Source: Malus domestica (lineage: Eukaryota; Streptophyta; Magnoliopsida; Rosales; Rosaceae). Taken from it: a stretch of 64,000 nt of DNA. Positions 11,345 through 20,650 of this stretch are shown here, piece by piece (position 1 is the first letter of the stretch; each line of letters starts with the position of its first letter). Below the pieces are notes generated by a model. That model had not been told where the DNA came from. It was given only the letters and a program-made list of their open reading frames with translations, and searched no databases. Position numbers and translations under genes: made by a program. The stretch is taken from positions 1,929,501-1,993,500 of the forward strand of contig NC_091676.1 in NCBI RefSeq assembly GCF_042453785.1, in the 5' to 3' direction.

Positions 11345-11575
11345 AGTACTAGACATACTTTTGATCACCTGGTTGGTGGTAATAGCAGCAGGTTGCCGAA
11401 TAATTTTGGAGTACTAGGCGTACTTTTGATCACCTGGTTGGTGGTAATAGCGGTAGGTTGTCGAATAATTGTGGAGTACTGGGCATACTTTTGATCACCT
11501 GGTTGGTGGTAATAGCGGCATGTTGTTGAATAATTGTGGAGTACTGGGCGTACTTTTGATAGTCTGGTTGGAGCT
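11345..11575 (-). repeat. Tandem repeat block d of element 1 (about 62-bp units)
   Basis: Four units of roughly 62 bp contain ACTTTTGATCACCTGGTTGG, TGGTAATAGC and GTTGCCGAATAAT. The counterpart in element 2 is at 19310-19640. Confidence 0.75.
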
Positions 11576-12089
11576 ATTTTGGGCTTATAGACCTTCACCC
11601 TTTTCACAACATTCCAGCCCATTTATTTTGGGCTTTGCCATTTTTTTTTTTACCCTCTGATGGAGTTTATACAGATGTCTCCGAAAGATAAGAAAAATAA
11701 ATAAATCATACATCTGTCAAAAAAGTAAATCACATCATTCTTGTGGGGTGTTTATTCCTTGCTTTTGCTTTTCTCTTTTCCATCGCACTTTTCTTTTGCT
11801 TTTATGTTTTCTCTGCAACTTTGAAGTTTGCCTCGCTTGAAATGACGAATAGGACTAATTGGTGACAGCTTACACCTTCCTCTTTTGCTTCTGTTGTTCT
11901 CTTTTCCACCGCACCTCTCTCTTTTACTGCATTTATTAGTCTGTTGCTGAGGTCCAGATGCATTAGCCTTTGCTTTACTTTGCAGATGGCAGACAAAAGT
12001 AAAGTAAAGTTCTTTTTACTTTGCTTTACTTTGCAGATTGCAGATGGCGGGGACATGGACTTGTCTTTCTTCTCTTTTCCTATTTACAC

Positions 12090-12178
12090 ACAGTCACAGT
12101 TAACACCCCACTCTCCATCGCTGCCTTCACTTGATCAATCTTCGCGTTATCCGGCAGCCTGAACCTTCTTATGAAAGT
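12090..12178 (-). pseudogene. Captured fragment of a class I small heat-shock protein
   Basis: Reading the minus strand gives [18 protein letters not shown] followed by [10 protein letters not shown], the characteristic last beta strands of the alpha-crystallin domain of plant HSP17/18 proteins. Only about 29 residues are present, with neither the rest of the domain nor the IxI tail. It follows directly, in the same frame, on the acyl-activating-enzyme fragment upstream, which is impossible in a native gene. This is a non-functional captured piece. Confidence 0.75.
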
Positions 12179-12193
12179 GATGAGATATAGAAG

Positions 12194-12376
12194 CATGACC
12201 ACCTCTCCGTAAGAAACTCTGAGGTGGGCAAGAGCAGAAGCGAGTCTGGTGCATCGTTCAAGTGTCTGTCTCCAAGTGTAGACGATGTTTCCATACACAA
12301 CAAATGGCTTGTCTTTGTAGATTATGGCGGAGCGCTCCTAGAAGATGATCGGAGAAAAAGGGATGTAGTTGGCAGA
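12194..12376 (-). pseudogene. Captured fragment of an acyl-activating enzyme (AMP-binding) N-terminus
   Basis: The minus-strand frame starts SANYIPFSPIIF, has an in-frame TAG, then [36 protein letters not shown] and VSYGEVV. This matches the N-terminal segment of plant AAE/AMP-dependent CoA ligases (canonical ANYxPLSPxxFLERxA...YTWxxTxxRCxxLASAL). The TAG replaces the Leu of FLER, so the piece is not translatable through. It ends abruptly at the join with the HSP20 piece. Confidence 0.75.
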
Positions 12377-12549
12377 TCACCTGATCGAACCCTCCATCAA
12401 TTTTACCAGCCAGGCAGCCCTCCCTCTTGGAAATAATAGATAGAAAGCCTAACAAGTGATTAACTTCCTTGGGTTTGTGTTGCCGTCGGATTAAAGAGAA
12501 AGAGGGTCTTCCCTTTGACTTTGGGATTGCTCCAAGCACAGACAAATGA

Positions 12550-12807
12550 TTGAGCATGCACAAAGAAATTGCTAGGTTTTCTGACCCTACAATTCTCCAA
12601 ACCCTTGTGATTTGAGAGAGTCATGGGGTTTCCCAAGAAATCAACACTCAATGAAGGAAAAGCTCTTGAATTTTCATCTTTAAATTGTGAGGTGCTGAAG
12701 GAGAGAGAAACCCTGAATTCCCATTTGGGGGATTTGGAGCCAACTGCAATTTCATCCAACCCAGAAGAAATGCAGAAAACACTCTGTGATGCAATTACCT
12801 TGGCCAT
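12550..12807 (-). pseudogene. Captured N-terminal exon, probably of a chloroplast thioredoxin-like 1 (ACHT type) gene
   Basis: This is a Met-initiated frame of about 86 residues rich in Ser with a transit-peptide look (MAKVIASQSVFC...), followed by VDFLGNPMTLSN and RKPSNFFVHAQ. I recognise this as the variable N-terminal region that precedes the catalytic domain in plant thioredoxin-like 1 proteins. The domain with the redox cysteines is absent; the frame runs into unrelated sequence (SFVCAWSNPKVKGK...) and stops near 12460. The identification is from memory of the family and moderately uncertain. Confidence 0.45.
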
Positions 12808-13004
12808 GTCGAATCAAACGCCCTTTTTCTGAGATTTCACAACGAAAACAAGAAAACTCACCAAATCTCACTTGATCTTCTGCTTATTCCGACTCCAAAA
12901 GTCCATTCAGACCATCGAAACCTCTTTGATCTGAGTCGGAAGCGACCTCCTCTTCCACTTCTTCTGCTTCCGCTTCATCGTCGCTGCTGATATTCAAGCA
13001 ATTA

Positions 13005-13259
13005 TTACGCCCGACGTCGTCGTTTTGCTAGAGAGACGAGATTCCTCCGTCGACCTGATTGACAGTGACGCCGTTGGAGTGCAACTGGGAATGGATCAGG
13101 ACCGATTTGGTCTTCGTCGTCTTCGGAGTCGACGGCAGACACTGGCTGGTAGAACTTGGCGGCAGGTGCATCATCGTTGTCGTCAATGTTGGTGTCGGAA
13201 TCGCTCCCGTTCTGGTAATTTATGACTTGGATGACGTCAGGTGGAGCTGTGGCGTTCAT
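13005..13259 (-). pseudogene. Acidic coding fragment of unknown origin inside element 1
   Basis: This is an 84-codon frame with GC content clearly above the flanks. It encodes MNATAPPDVIQVINYQNG, then a Ser/Asp-rich part (SDSDTNIDDNDD, VDSEDDEDQIGPDPFP), then a basic end. A different frame just downstream (12890-13000) reads NISSDDEAEAEEVEEEV, so the original protein may have continued after a frameshift. It looks like a captured host exon of a nuclear or RING-type acidic protein, but I cannot name the family. Confidence 0.35.
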
Positions 13260-13547
13260 CGTCGTCGTTCCAACTTCCAGCGATTAAGAGAACCAAAAAT
13301 ATGAGAAGAGTGAGAACGTTTTGGGGAAATGGACCGGAAACTCGGTTCTTTGTCAGCACTGGGACTCAAGGCGGCGGCCAAGAAACCACCCTGTAAGTTT
13401 TTGCCTCATTTCTCAATTCTAAACTTCTTTTATGAAATTAAAAAAAGCTAAGAAGTTGAATTGGGAGTTGAATTATTTGGTTGGTTATCTGCAGATCCAC
13501 GGCGGAGGTGAAAAAATGAAAAAGAACCAATATAACTTTTCGTATCG

Positions 13548-13566
13548 ATTCCCACAGACGGCGCCA
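13548..13566 (-). other. Primer-binding site of element 1
   Basis: The minus strand reads TGGCGCCGTCTGTGGGAAT two bases inside the 5' LTR. The TGGCGCC start complements a tRNA 3' end of the kind used by many plant Gypsy elements. It is identical to the site at 17369-17387. Confidence 0.75.
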
Positions 13567-13568
13567 AA

Positions 13569-13928
13569 TGTTGATGCACAAAACCGTAGGTCTTGGAACA
13601 ACGTAAATCCGACCGTGAATCTGCAAGTAATGTAAATAACACAAGATGTATCGTGGTTCACCCCAATGTTTAAGGTACGTCCACACTGATTATTGTATTT
13701 CTCTAAGAGGTGAGGGAGAGATACCTCTGAATATGAGAGGGGATGTAAGAGGGGTGAAAAGGCTTCAGAAATGGCCTCCCCTAATGGTGAGGGTGAAGAG
13801 TCCTTTTATAGAATAAAGGCTCTTCACTTATTACATATTTGCCCATTCTTTTATTACATAATTACACTTAAGTCTCCCAAGTATTTATATGAGATCTAAA
13901 TATGGAGGCCCTAAGTATGGTACAAACA
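13569..13928 (-). repeat. 5' LTR of element 1, also 3' LTR of a truncated neighbour
   Basis: This 360-bp LTR (plus strand TGTTGATGCA...GGTACAAACA) is bordered on its left by the primer-binding site of element 1. On its right (13929 on) lies another polypurine-type tract, GTAATCCCCCAAG. It therefore borders two interiors, as expected for a tandem LTR array made by recombination. Confidence 0.7.
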
Positions 13929-15535
13929 GTAATCCCCCAAGTTCCAGAGTGAGGGAAGCTCATCGGTTGGGGACTTGCAAGATCAAAGTCATTGAGTAAT
14001 CACGAAACTTCTAAGTATCGAAGTGTGGTATCATTTTCACTTGCCTTATTTGTCTCATATGTAGATGTGGCATCTTCTCTGGAAGTACTTTTCCTCCATC
14101 AATGGATGGTATCTTTAACCGATAAAGATGCACAAAGTAATGTATCAATTTCACTTGAAGCTTACTTGTAGTTTCGGGCTTGGTCAAGTGCGATACAAAC
14201 ACTGTAATAGGAGTCCCCCAAGTCACCGAATGAGGTAACAGACAAGGTAAGCAATTAGACTTCCAAGCAAGCAACCTGGATCGGAGGTTCGACTTCGACT
14301 TCCGGTTAATTGTTTTCCTTCTCCTTGTGTCGTAAACCGCAACAAGGATAAGGAAAAGCAAATGGAGAAGAGATGATATGAGATACTTTTGCTTTTGAAG
14401 AAGTAACTTTCCACGGGCTTATTCTTGAACTGGGTTGGAGGGTTTTCTGGTTTCCTCCAGAGTATAAGGCCGACTCAAGAATTTGAGGGTCAAAACAAGT
14501 CCATCAAATCTAGAGTACGTTCAACCCTGATGATATGGGATACTTTTGTTGTTGACAAAGTAGTAGATGTATCGACACATGTTCTGTTACGCTTGTCTCC
14601 ACATGCTTTCTTGTATCCTTCTCACTTGCCCTATATGTTCCTTAGGCAGATGTGGTATCTTCTCTGGAAGCATAAGATGTTGAAGATGAGTAATCGAGAG
14701 CAATGTCAGGTAAGTAATCAGGCAAGGGGTTCCATGCAGTTAGTTCCTGATTGGAAGCTTGATTCCAAGTGCTGACTGATTGCTCTCTTTCTCCTTATCT
14801 TGCAGGTAAGAACAAGGGAAAATGAAAAGACAGGGAAAAAGCATGATATGGGATACTCTTGCTTTTAACCCTGATGATATGAGATACTCTTGCTCTAGTG
14901 TGGCTTGTTTGCAGAGGTATTATCGGGAGGAAAAGAAACTGAGTATTTCGAGAGACTCTGCTGATAGTGCATTTTCAGATGTGAAGAAAAGTTGAGCATT
15001 TTTTTTTATTTGCAGGTCTGCCTGCCTGTGGAGGATGGAGGTCGACATATATAGAAGTCTCCCTAACAGCAAGTAATAGTGTTATGGAGCTCCAAATGAT
15101 CAACCTTCGGTGCCTCCTCCTTCTGGAGTTTTGCCTAGTACTGAGGCTCCGAATAATTACCATATGGTGCCTCATCTTTCTGGGGCTTTGCCGACTGCTG
15201 AGACTTCTTCTGAGCAACCTTTGTGAGGGCTCCCTCTTGTTTGTTTATTTTGATTCATGTATATGTACATATTTGTAACTTATCAGAGATATCAATAAAC
15301 AAGTTTTGCTTCATTTCAACGTATTGTGTTAAATACACCAAGGCCTTCTTCACTAAGTTCTTTGAATTTTTCCTTTTGTTAAAGCTTGTATGTTGAAGCT
15401 TTGTGAGTGAAGCATGTAGGTTGAGGTAGTGCTCCCTTAATTTCCCGAGTAAGGAAAACTTCTCGTTTGGAGACTTGAAAAATCCAAGTAACTGAGTGGT
15501 CGTGAGACTTCCGAGTATCAAGGTGCATAATCATA
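13929..15535 (-). mobile_element. Truncated interior of a third related LTR element
   Basis: The stretch begins (minus strand, 3' end) at a polypurine tract next to the shared LTR and lacks a second LTR on the right. It contains internal tandem motifs such as GATATGAGATACTTTTGC at about 14370, 14535, 14845 and 14875. The repeated phrases AAGTCACCGAATGAGG and CCGAGTAAGGAAAACTTC are followed by GGGGACTTG/GGAGACTTG. No polymerase or integrase is readable. Confidence 0.55.
15070..15223 (+). pseudogene. Pro/Ser-rich C-terminal coding remnant, antisense to the LTR element
   Basis: One plus-strand frame reads APNDQPSVPPPSGVLPSTEA, then MVPHLSGALPTAETSSEQPL and a TGA. It contains two related approximately 26-codon units, each with a PPSG/HLSG-x-LP-x-xEA/ET pattern. 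Upstream are a T-rich tract and TTGCAG (15006-15016), an acceptor-like site. An AATAAAC signal follows at 15294. It looks like the last exon of an extra, antisense ORF of the kind found between pol and the 3' LTR in some plant Gypsy elements. There is a stop in frame just upstream, so it is a remnant. Confidence 0.35.
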
Positions 15536-15740
15536 TGGTAGGATCCTTTTCCCCGAATCCTCAAGAAAAGGATCCGGCGAGGATCCTTTTCCCAAACGGA
15601 ATTTGCACACGTACCATTTTATAAAGAACAATCCTTAAGCTTATTCATTTAGGAGAGTGTCTTCAATTGGAAATTTAAGATATTTTAATAGATATATAAA
15701 TCTATGGCTTTTTATGGATAAATTGATTTGTAGAGATTTC

Positions 15741-16480
15741 AGGAGTGTATTCAATTGGGATTTTGAGGGATTTTAATTCTTTTAATGAATCTAGGGGTAT
15801 TCAATTAGGATTTTAAGTGATTCTCTGAAATTCAACGTGTATTCAATCAAAATTTTAAGATAGTTTATTAAAATTCTTAGAAATCCGGGTGTATTCAATT
15901 AAAATTTTAAATAAGTTTATACATTCCAAGTGTATTCAATTAGAATTTGAATTTAAAGAATTTGGAAAAGTTGAGGAATTAAAGAGAATTAGAGAGATTT
16001 TGTAATGTATTTTAAGCATCCACAAATCTCACATCTTCCCATAAGATTTCGAGGAAATCGAATCAAAATTTTACATGTAATCTCTACAAATCAATTAAAC
16101 TCCATAAAAATCTAAAATCGCTCAAATTCCCAATATAATACACCCCATTCATGTAAAATTTTGATTCAATTATCTTGAAATCTCATTGGAAAAATGAAGA
16201 TTTGTAGATGTTATACACTACAAAATCTTTCAAATTTCCTTTAATTCCTCAACTTTTTGAAATTCTTTAAAATCAAATTCTAATTGAATACACCTGAAAT
16301 GTTATAAACTTCTTTAAAATCTTAAATACACCCAAATTTCTAAGAATTTTAATAAACTATCTTAAAATCATGATTGAATACACATTGAATTTTAGAGAAT
16401 CACTTAAAATCCTGATTGAATACCCCTATATTCATTAAAGAATTAAAATCATTCAAAATCCTAATTGAATACACCCCTCT
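15741..16480. mobile_element. Foldback (long inverted repeat) DNA element, 740 bp
   Basis: The two halves are inverted copies of each other over almost their whole length. The left starts AGGAGTGTATTCAATTGGGA and the right ends TCCTAATTGAATACACCCCT. Matching inner segments include CTTAGAAATCC versus AATTTCTAAG and AGTGATTCTC versus GAGAATCACT. A unit of the type GTGTATTCAATTxxxATTTTAA is repeated within each arm. No coding capacity. Sequence from about 15650 to 15740 is related and may be an older partial copy. A similar, more decayed repeat is at 63700-63900. Confidence 0.75.
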
Positions 16481-17002
16481 AAGTTAAATGGCATATGTTA
16501 CCACTCATTGTTACCGTTGGGCTCAATTTTGGTTCTTATTTTTTGCATTGGTAATCAAATAGTTCACGAGATATTTAAGATGATATTTCTTGGTGTATGT
16601 TTTTCGCAAATAATATAATGCTGATAAATGAAATGCATGAGTGAGTAAATACAAAGTTTAACCGTTAGCGATAAGTGTTGTAATCTAAGGGTCTTCGCCT
16701 AAGTAGGTCAAAGCCATAATATATTTAGTGCAAGTTTAGTGAGAATGAGGATCCAAATGAGAGATGGGTGATGATTGGAGATCTGGAAGTACCAAATGGT
16801 GAACGCTTTCACTATAGTAGATCAATTTTGTAAAAGAACTTAGATTTGAATGAAGATCTCAACAATAAAATACATGCTAAGTAAATATAGTGAAATAAAG
16901 TATTTAATGTATTGTGCGACCGTCCTATGTGCCTCAAGGGAGGAATATGGTGCTCCTTTTGCAACAGGATTCTTTTCACTAGTTTTTTTAATAGTGATAT
17001 AT
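16481..17002. other. Intergenic, nothing recognisable
   Basis: AT-rich sequence between the foldback element and element 2, with no gene-like frame. 17003-17007 (ATGTT) is the left target duplication of element 2. Confidence 0.4.
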
Positions 17003-17007
17003 ATGTT

Positions 17008-17366
17008 TGTTTATACCATATTTAGGGTCTCATATTTAGACCTCATATAAATACTCGAGGGACTTAAATGTAATTATGTCATAAAGGAATGGGCAAATAT
17101 GTAATAAGTGAGAAGTCATTATTCTATAAAAGGACCCCTTACCCTCACAATTAGATGAGGCCAATTCCTAAGGTTCCTCACCTTCTCAACGCTCTCACTC
17201 TCAGAGCTCTCTCTAGCCCTCACTTCTTAGAGAAATACAATACAATCAGTGTGGACGTAGCATAAACCTTGGGTTGAACCACGATACATCTTGTGTTATT
17301 TACATTACTTGCAGATTCACGGTCGGATTTACGTTGTTCCAAGACCTCCGGTTTTGTGCATCAACA
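17008..17366 (+). repeat. 5' LTR of Gypsy-type element 2
   Basis: This 359-bp LTR starts TGTTTATACC and ends TGCATCAACA. It contains a TATA-like stretch (TTCTATAAAAGG near 17130). The partner is at 20651-21007. It is preceded by ATGTT (17003-17007) and followed after two bases by the primer-binding site. Confidence 0.85.
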
Positions 17367-17368
17367 TT

Positions 17369-17387
17369 TGGCGCCGTCTGTGGGAAT
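17369..17387 (+). other. Primer-binding site of element 2
   Basis: TGGCGCCGTCTGTGGGAAT sits immediately downstream of the 5' LTR and is identical to that of element 1, so the two elements used the same tRNA primer. Confidence 0.8.
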
Positions 17388-18244
17388 CGATACAAAAAGT
17401 TGTGTTGGTTCTCTTTCATTTTTTTCACCTCCATTGTGAATCTGCAAAAATCACAAAAAACCAAGAACACCACAGTGTGTCTCTCTCTAAAAATCCTGAG
17501 ATACCCAGAAAAGCCCATATCTCTGTTTAAAAAAAAAATACAACAGAAACAAAAAGCAATATCCAAACTGCAATTACCGAATCCAAAGCAACATCCGACA
17601 CCTATGCTTTTCCCTCCCTCTCTGTCCTTGTAATTTGTCGACACCAAGGAAACCCAGCTCCCTCTCTTTCTCTCTAAAACCATAGAGATGTTCAAGTAGT
17701 CATGCTGAAGATGTTGTTTCTATCTCTCATTTTTCTTACAAACTAATATAAAATAAAAAAATATCGATGGATTTTAAAACTCAAGCTAGCGAAATGAGGA
17801 CTATCTCTCTCTCTTTCTCCTCAAGTCCTTGTCTTTTTCAACCTCTCTAAAAATCCATGGATAATCTGAGGTACCCGCCGCCGCCGACTTTGATGGTCCC
17901 CAGTCGTCACATAAGCGGGAATCTGCACACACAGAGAGCTGCTCGGAGCAGGTGGTGTAGCTGGAGTTGGCGTGCAAGGTGAGGAGCGAGCCCAAGTAGA
18001 AGGAGTAAGAGAGAGACGCACTGGAGACCCCGTCTAGTTACATAGATATGACGGTGGAGAACGGGTTCGGAGCGCAGTTCCAGAGAGGGAATGAGAATAA
18101 GTTGCATGCATTTGGAAAATTTGGCGATACCAGTTTGTTGGAGGAGACATCTTCATCATCTCAGTCACACAAGAAATCAACAGCGAACCCGGATATAACT
18201 CCCACCAGCCCGTTGATCTTTGACGATCCTGAAATTGCAGAAAA

Positions 18245-18409
18245 ATGACGGAGGAGGAAGAGCTGAAAAAGAGAATAGTGGTCGTGGAATCCCTCGGATG
18301 GCTGACAGAGTCCTCAATCATACCGAAGAAGCACCGCGCCATTAGAGGCGTTGGAGCCTCCTCAATCATGGAGCTATGGGCCCAACTTTATCAGTTCCAA
18401 GAAGAATCT
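18245..18409 (+). pseudogene. Captured N-terminal fragment of a conserved plant protein (CCDC174-like)
   Basis: The frame from 18245 reads MTEEEELKKRIVVVESLGW, then LTESSIIPKKHRAI, GVGASSIMELWAQLYQFQEES. The segment SSIxELxAQLYxxQEE is what I recall from the N terminus of plant proteins related to CCDC174. The reading then degenerates into a repeated HGPSHGPS and the frame ends at 18487 without the rest of the protein. The family name is tentative. Confidence 0.4.
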
Positions 18410-18555
18410 CATGGCCCATCTCATGGCCCATCATCCCTAAATCTTGCCTCCGTCGATCTCATGGCCCGTCTCCTCTGTTCGGCGTAGCCGAACGACGTTG
18501 TTTTTCTGCAAGGATCGACCCTGCCCTTCGCCACCATCGCCGTCATTGTCGACCA

Positions 18556-18720
18556 CCAACCTCGATCCCTCCATCATAGCCGCCGAATCTTGGGCCAGAG
18601 CCGAGGAGGCAACCCAGAAGATAGTCTCAAAGATTCAACCCACTCTGGCGGCCTACCAAATGAGGAAGGAGGTCATCCAATACGTGGCAGCCCTTATTAC
18701 ACAGCATCTCAAAGGCTGCA
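18556..18720 (+). pseudogene. Captured fragment of a non-canonical poly(A) polymerase-type nucleotidyltransferase
   Basis: One plus-strand frame reads TTNLDPSIIAAESWARAEEA, TQKIVSKIQPTL and RKEVIQYVAALI. This is the helical N-terminal segment preceding the GS catalytic motif in plant PAP/OAS1-like nucleotidyltransferases (typically WxRAEExTxxIxxxIQPT...RxxVxxYVxxLI). The GS and DxD catalytic motifs are absent and the frame becomes unrelated after about 18720. It lies in sense orientation to the element. Confidence 0.6.
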
Positions 18721-18899
18721 AATCGAGATATCAATGGCTTCTAATCTTCCTACATGACGCATAAGCAACTCAGTGGAGGAGTAGTGGATCAATCAGTACT
18801 CCACCTGCTTTAGCTGAATTCGTTGCCACTTTCATTATTGTCTTTGCCGAGAAGACTCTGTTTTTGCTCTTGGGAAGACCAGCAAGGATTTTCTATTAT

Positions 18900-19160
18900 T
18901 AACTATGTTATTATTGCCTGCCATTTTCTAAAAGACAGCAAAAGCAAAGCAAAATAGAAAAAGAAAAAGACAGAGATAGAGAAAAAGACAATGGAAACAT
19001 AATAGAAAAAGAAAAAAGAGACTGAGTGGGAGAGGTGTGGTGGAAAGGAGGAAAGCAAAAGGGAGGCACATGGGGATAAAGAGAAAGCAAAAGGGAGGCA
19101 CATGGGGACACTGCAAAAGCAAGGAATAAACACCCCACCAAAATGATGTAATTTATTTTC
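18900..19160. repeat. Purine-rich stretch with a duplicated 30-bp segment inside element 2
   Basis: Long A/G runs with GAAAAAGACAGAGAT-type phrases precede two nearly identical copies of GAAAGCAAAAGGGAGGCACA (around 19050 and 19083). The minus-strand frames here are low-complexity shadows. 11740-11810 in element 1 has related reversed sequence. Confidence 0.4.
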
Positions 19161-19309
19161 CTTATCTTTCGGAAACATTTATATAAACCCCATCAGAAGG
19201 GTAATATGTATAAACCCCATCAGAGGGTAAAAAAAAAAAGGCAAAGCCCAAAATAAAATGGCTGGAATGTTGTGTGGAGGTCGAAGGTCCATAAGCCCAA
19301 AATAGTTCC

Positions 19310-19640
19310 AACCAGGCGATCAAAAGTACGCCCAGTACTCCACAATTATTCGACAACTTGTTGCTATTACCACAAACCAGGTGATCAAAAGTACGTTCAG
19401 TACTCCAAAATTATCCGACAACCTACCGCTATTACCACCAACCAGGTGATCAAATGTACAACCCGTACTCTAATATCATTTGGCAACTAGCCATTCATGC
19501 CACAAACCAGGTGATGAAAAGTACAACCCGTACTCTAAATATCATTTGGCAACCAGCCATTCATGCCACCAACCAGGTGATGAAATGTACAACCCGTACT
19601 TTCCTTCGTGCCACTAACCATGTGATCAAAAGTACACCTA
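19310..19640 (+). repeat. Tandem repeat block d of element 2
   Basis: About five units of 58-64 bp have CCAGGTGATCAAAAGTAC, AGTACTCCA and a variable CTATTACCAC/CATTCATGCC end. Reversed counterpart of 11345-11575. Confidence 0.75.
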
Positions 19641-19654
19641 GTACTCCAAATTAT

Positions 19655-19835
19655 ACATGAGCATTACTCATGTCATTCATACATAAACATTCATGAGCAT
19701 CACTCATGACAATCATACATAAACATTCACGACCATCACTCATGTTAACATTCATGAGCATCACTCATGACAACATCCATGAGCATCACTCATGTCAATC
19801 AACATAAACATTCATGAGCATCACTCATGTCAAAC
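19655..19835 (+). repeat. Tandem repeat block c of element 2
   Basis: About six units carry the near-palindrome CATGAGCATCACTCATG separated by TCAATCATACATAAACATT. Reversed counterpart of 11125-11340. Confidence 0.75.
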
Positions 19836-19940
19836 AGCTTCAAAAGCTTCATTTACAGAGCTCTAGCTTCAAAAGCTTCATTTACAGAGCTCTAACTTCA
19901 AAACTTCACTTGCAAAGCTTCACCTACAAAGCTTCAGTGC
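19835..19940 (+). repeat. Tandem repeat block b of element 2
   Basis: There are three to four units of CTTCAAAAGCTTCATTTACA with GAGCTCTAG, reversed counterpart of 10857-11115. The lower unit number shows array contraction or expansion between the two elements. Confidence 0.7.
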
Positions 19941-20089
19941 AGGGTATACAAATACCGCATCCGAACAACCGCCACTTCGACCCATACATGGATTCAATTT
20001 GAAGTCTTCAGCCAACAGACTCTATTGACTGAAGACTTGGGGGACTACATTATGTACCATATATTGGGCCTCAATTGGACCTCATGAAA

Positions 20090-20440
20090 AATACTTGGGG
20101 GACTTAGCCCATTACTTATGTATGGAGGAGCGAGCCCTTATTCTATAAAGGGGACTCCCTCATTTTCATTAGAGAACATCCATTATTCATGTACTGAGGG
20201 GCGAACTCTTATTTTATAAAAGGGACTCCCTCACCATCATTAGAGAGCATCGCCGCTTACTGAGCAACTGCATCACCGCGAGTATCAACTCTAGCCCATC
20301 ATTTATGTATTAAGGAACGAGCCCTTATTCTATAAAAGGGACTCCCTCACCATCATTAGAGAGCATCAACTCTAGTCCATCATTCATGTATTGATGAGCG
20401 AGCCCTTATTTTATAAAAGTGACTCCCTCTCCTTTAAACG
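20090..20440 (+). repeat. Tandem repeat block a of element 2
   Basis: Four to five units of about 75 bp carry GAGCGAGCCCTTATTCTATA, AAAGGGACTCCCTCACCATC and ATTAGAGAGCATC. Just before it (20030-20100) is an internal copy of a polypurine tract plus LTR-start-like sequence (TTGGGGGACTACATTATG). Confidence 0.7.
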
Positions 20441-20650
20441 CCGCAAGCCGAGCCAACCAAAAGCAACATAAGCCACGAGCCGAGCAGCCTTGCAGTGTGT
20501 GTTACTTCTAGTTGAACATCATTTCAGATTGAGCATCGCCTCATATCGAGCATCAGTTCAAGACAACATCTAGTTACTTCGGCCCACACATGGACTGAAT
20601 TTCAAGTCTCCAGCCAAAAGACTCTCTTGACTGAAAACTTGAGGGACTAC

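Larger units (their letters stand above)
9860..13928 (-). mobile_element. Non-autonomous Gypsy-type LTR element 1 (LARD-like) carrying host-gene fragments
   Basis: LTRs at 9860-10218 and 13569-13928 flank a 3.35-kb interior. A primer-binding site with TGGCGCCGTCTGTGGGAAT on the minus strand (13548-13566) lies two bases from the 5' LTR. There is no gag, protease, RT or integrase. From the 5' end the interior holds a roughly 60-bp leader shared with element 2, an acidic coding fragment (13005-13259), a chimera of three gene pieces (12090-12807), and then four tandem-repeat blocks (10438-11565) before the polypurine tract. It must have moved using proteins of an autonomous relative. No matching target duplication is present (ACATA left, GTAAT right), because the right LTR abuts another element's interior. 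Confidence 0.75.

Noticed and set aside
10438-11575. CRISPR-like regular repeats
   Set aside because: Spacers are not unique, units are imperfect and directly adjacent, and the context is an LTR element in a plant genome.
10729-11622. Frames of 60-105 codons such as the KAS/KLHLQSF repeats
   Set aside because: They are translations of the tandem-repeat blocks of element 1.
13329-13500. Plus-strand first-exon-like MDRKLGSLSALGLKAAAKKP followed by GTAAG
   Set aside because: Possible captured exon, but it lies within 70 bp of the opposite-strand acidic frame and has no continuing exon; not enough to call.
18903-19178. Minus-strand Ser/Phe/Leu-rich frames
   Set aside because: Low-complexity translations of a purine-rich strand; they look like membrane proteins only because of the composition.
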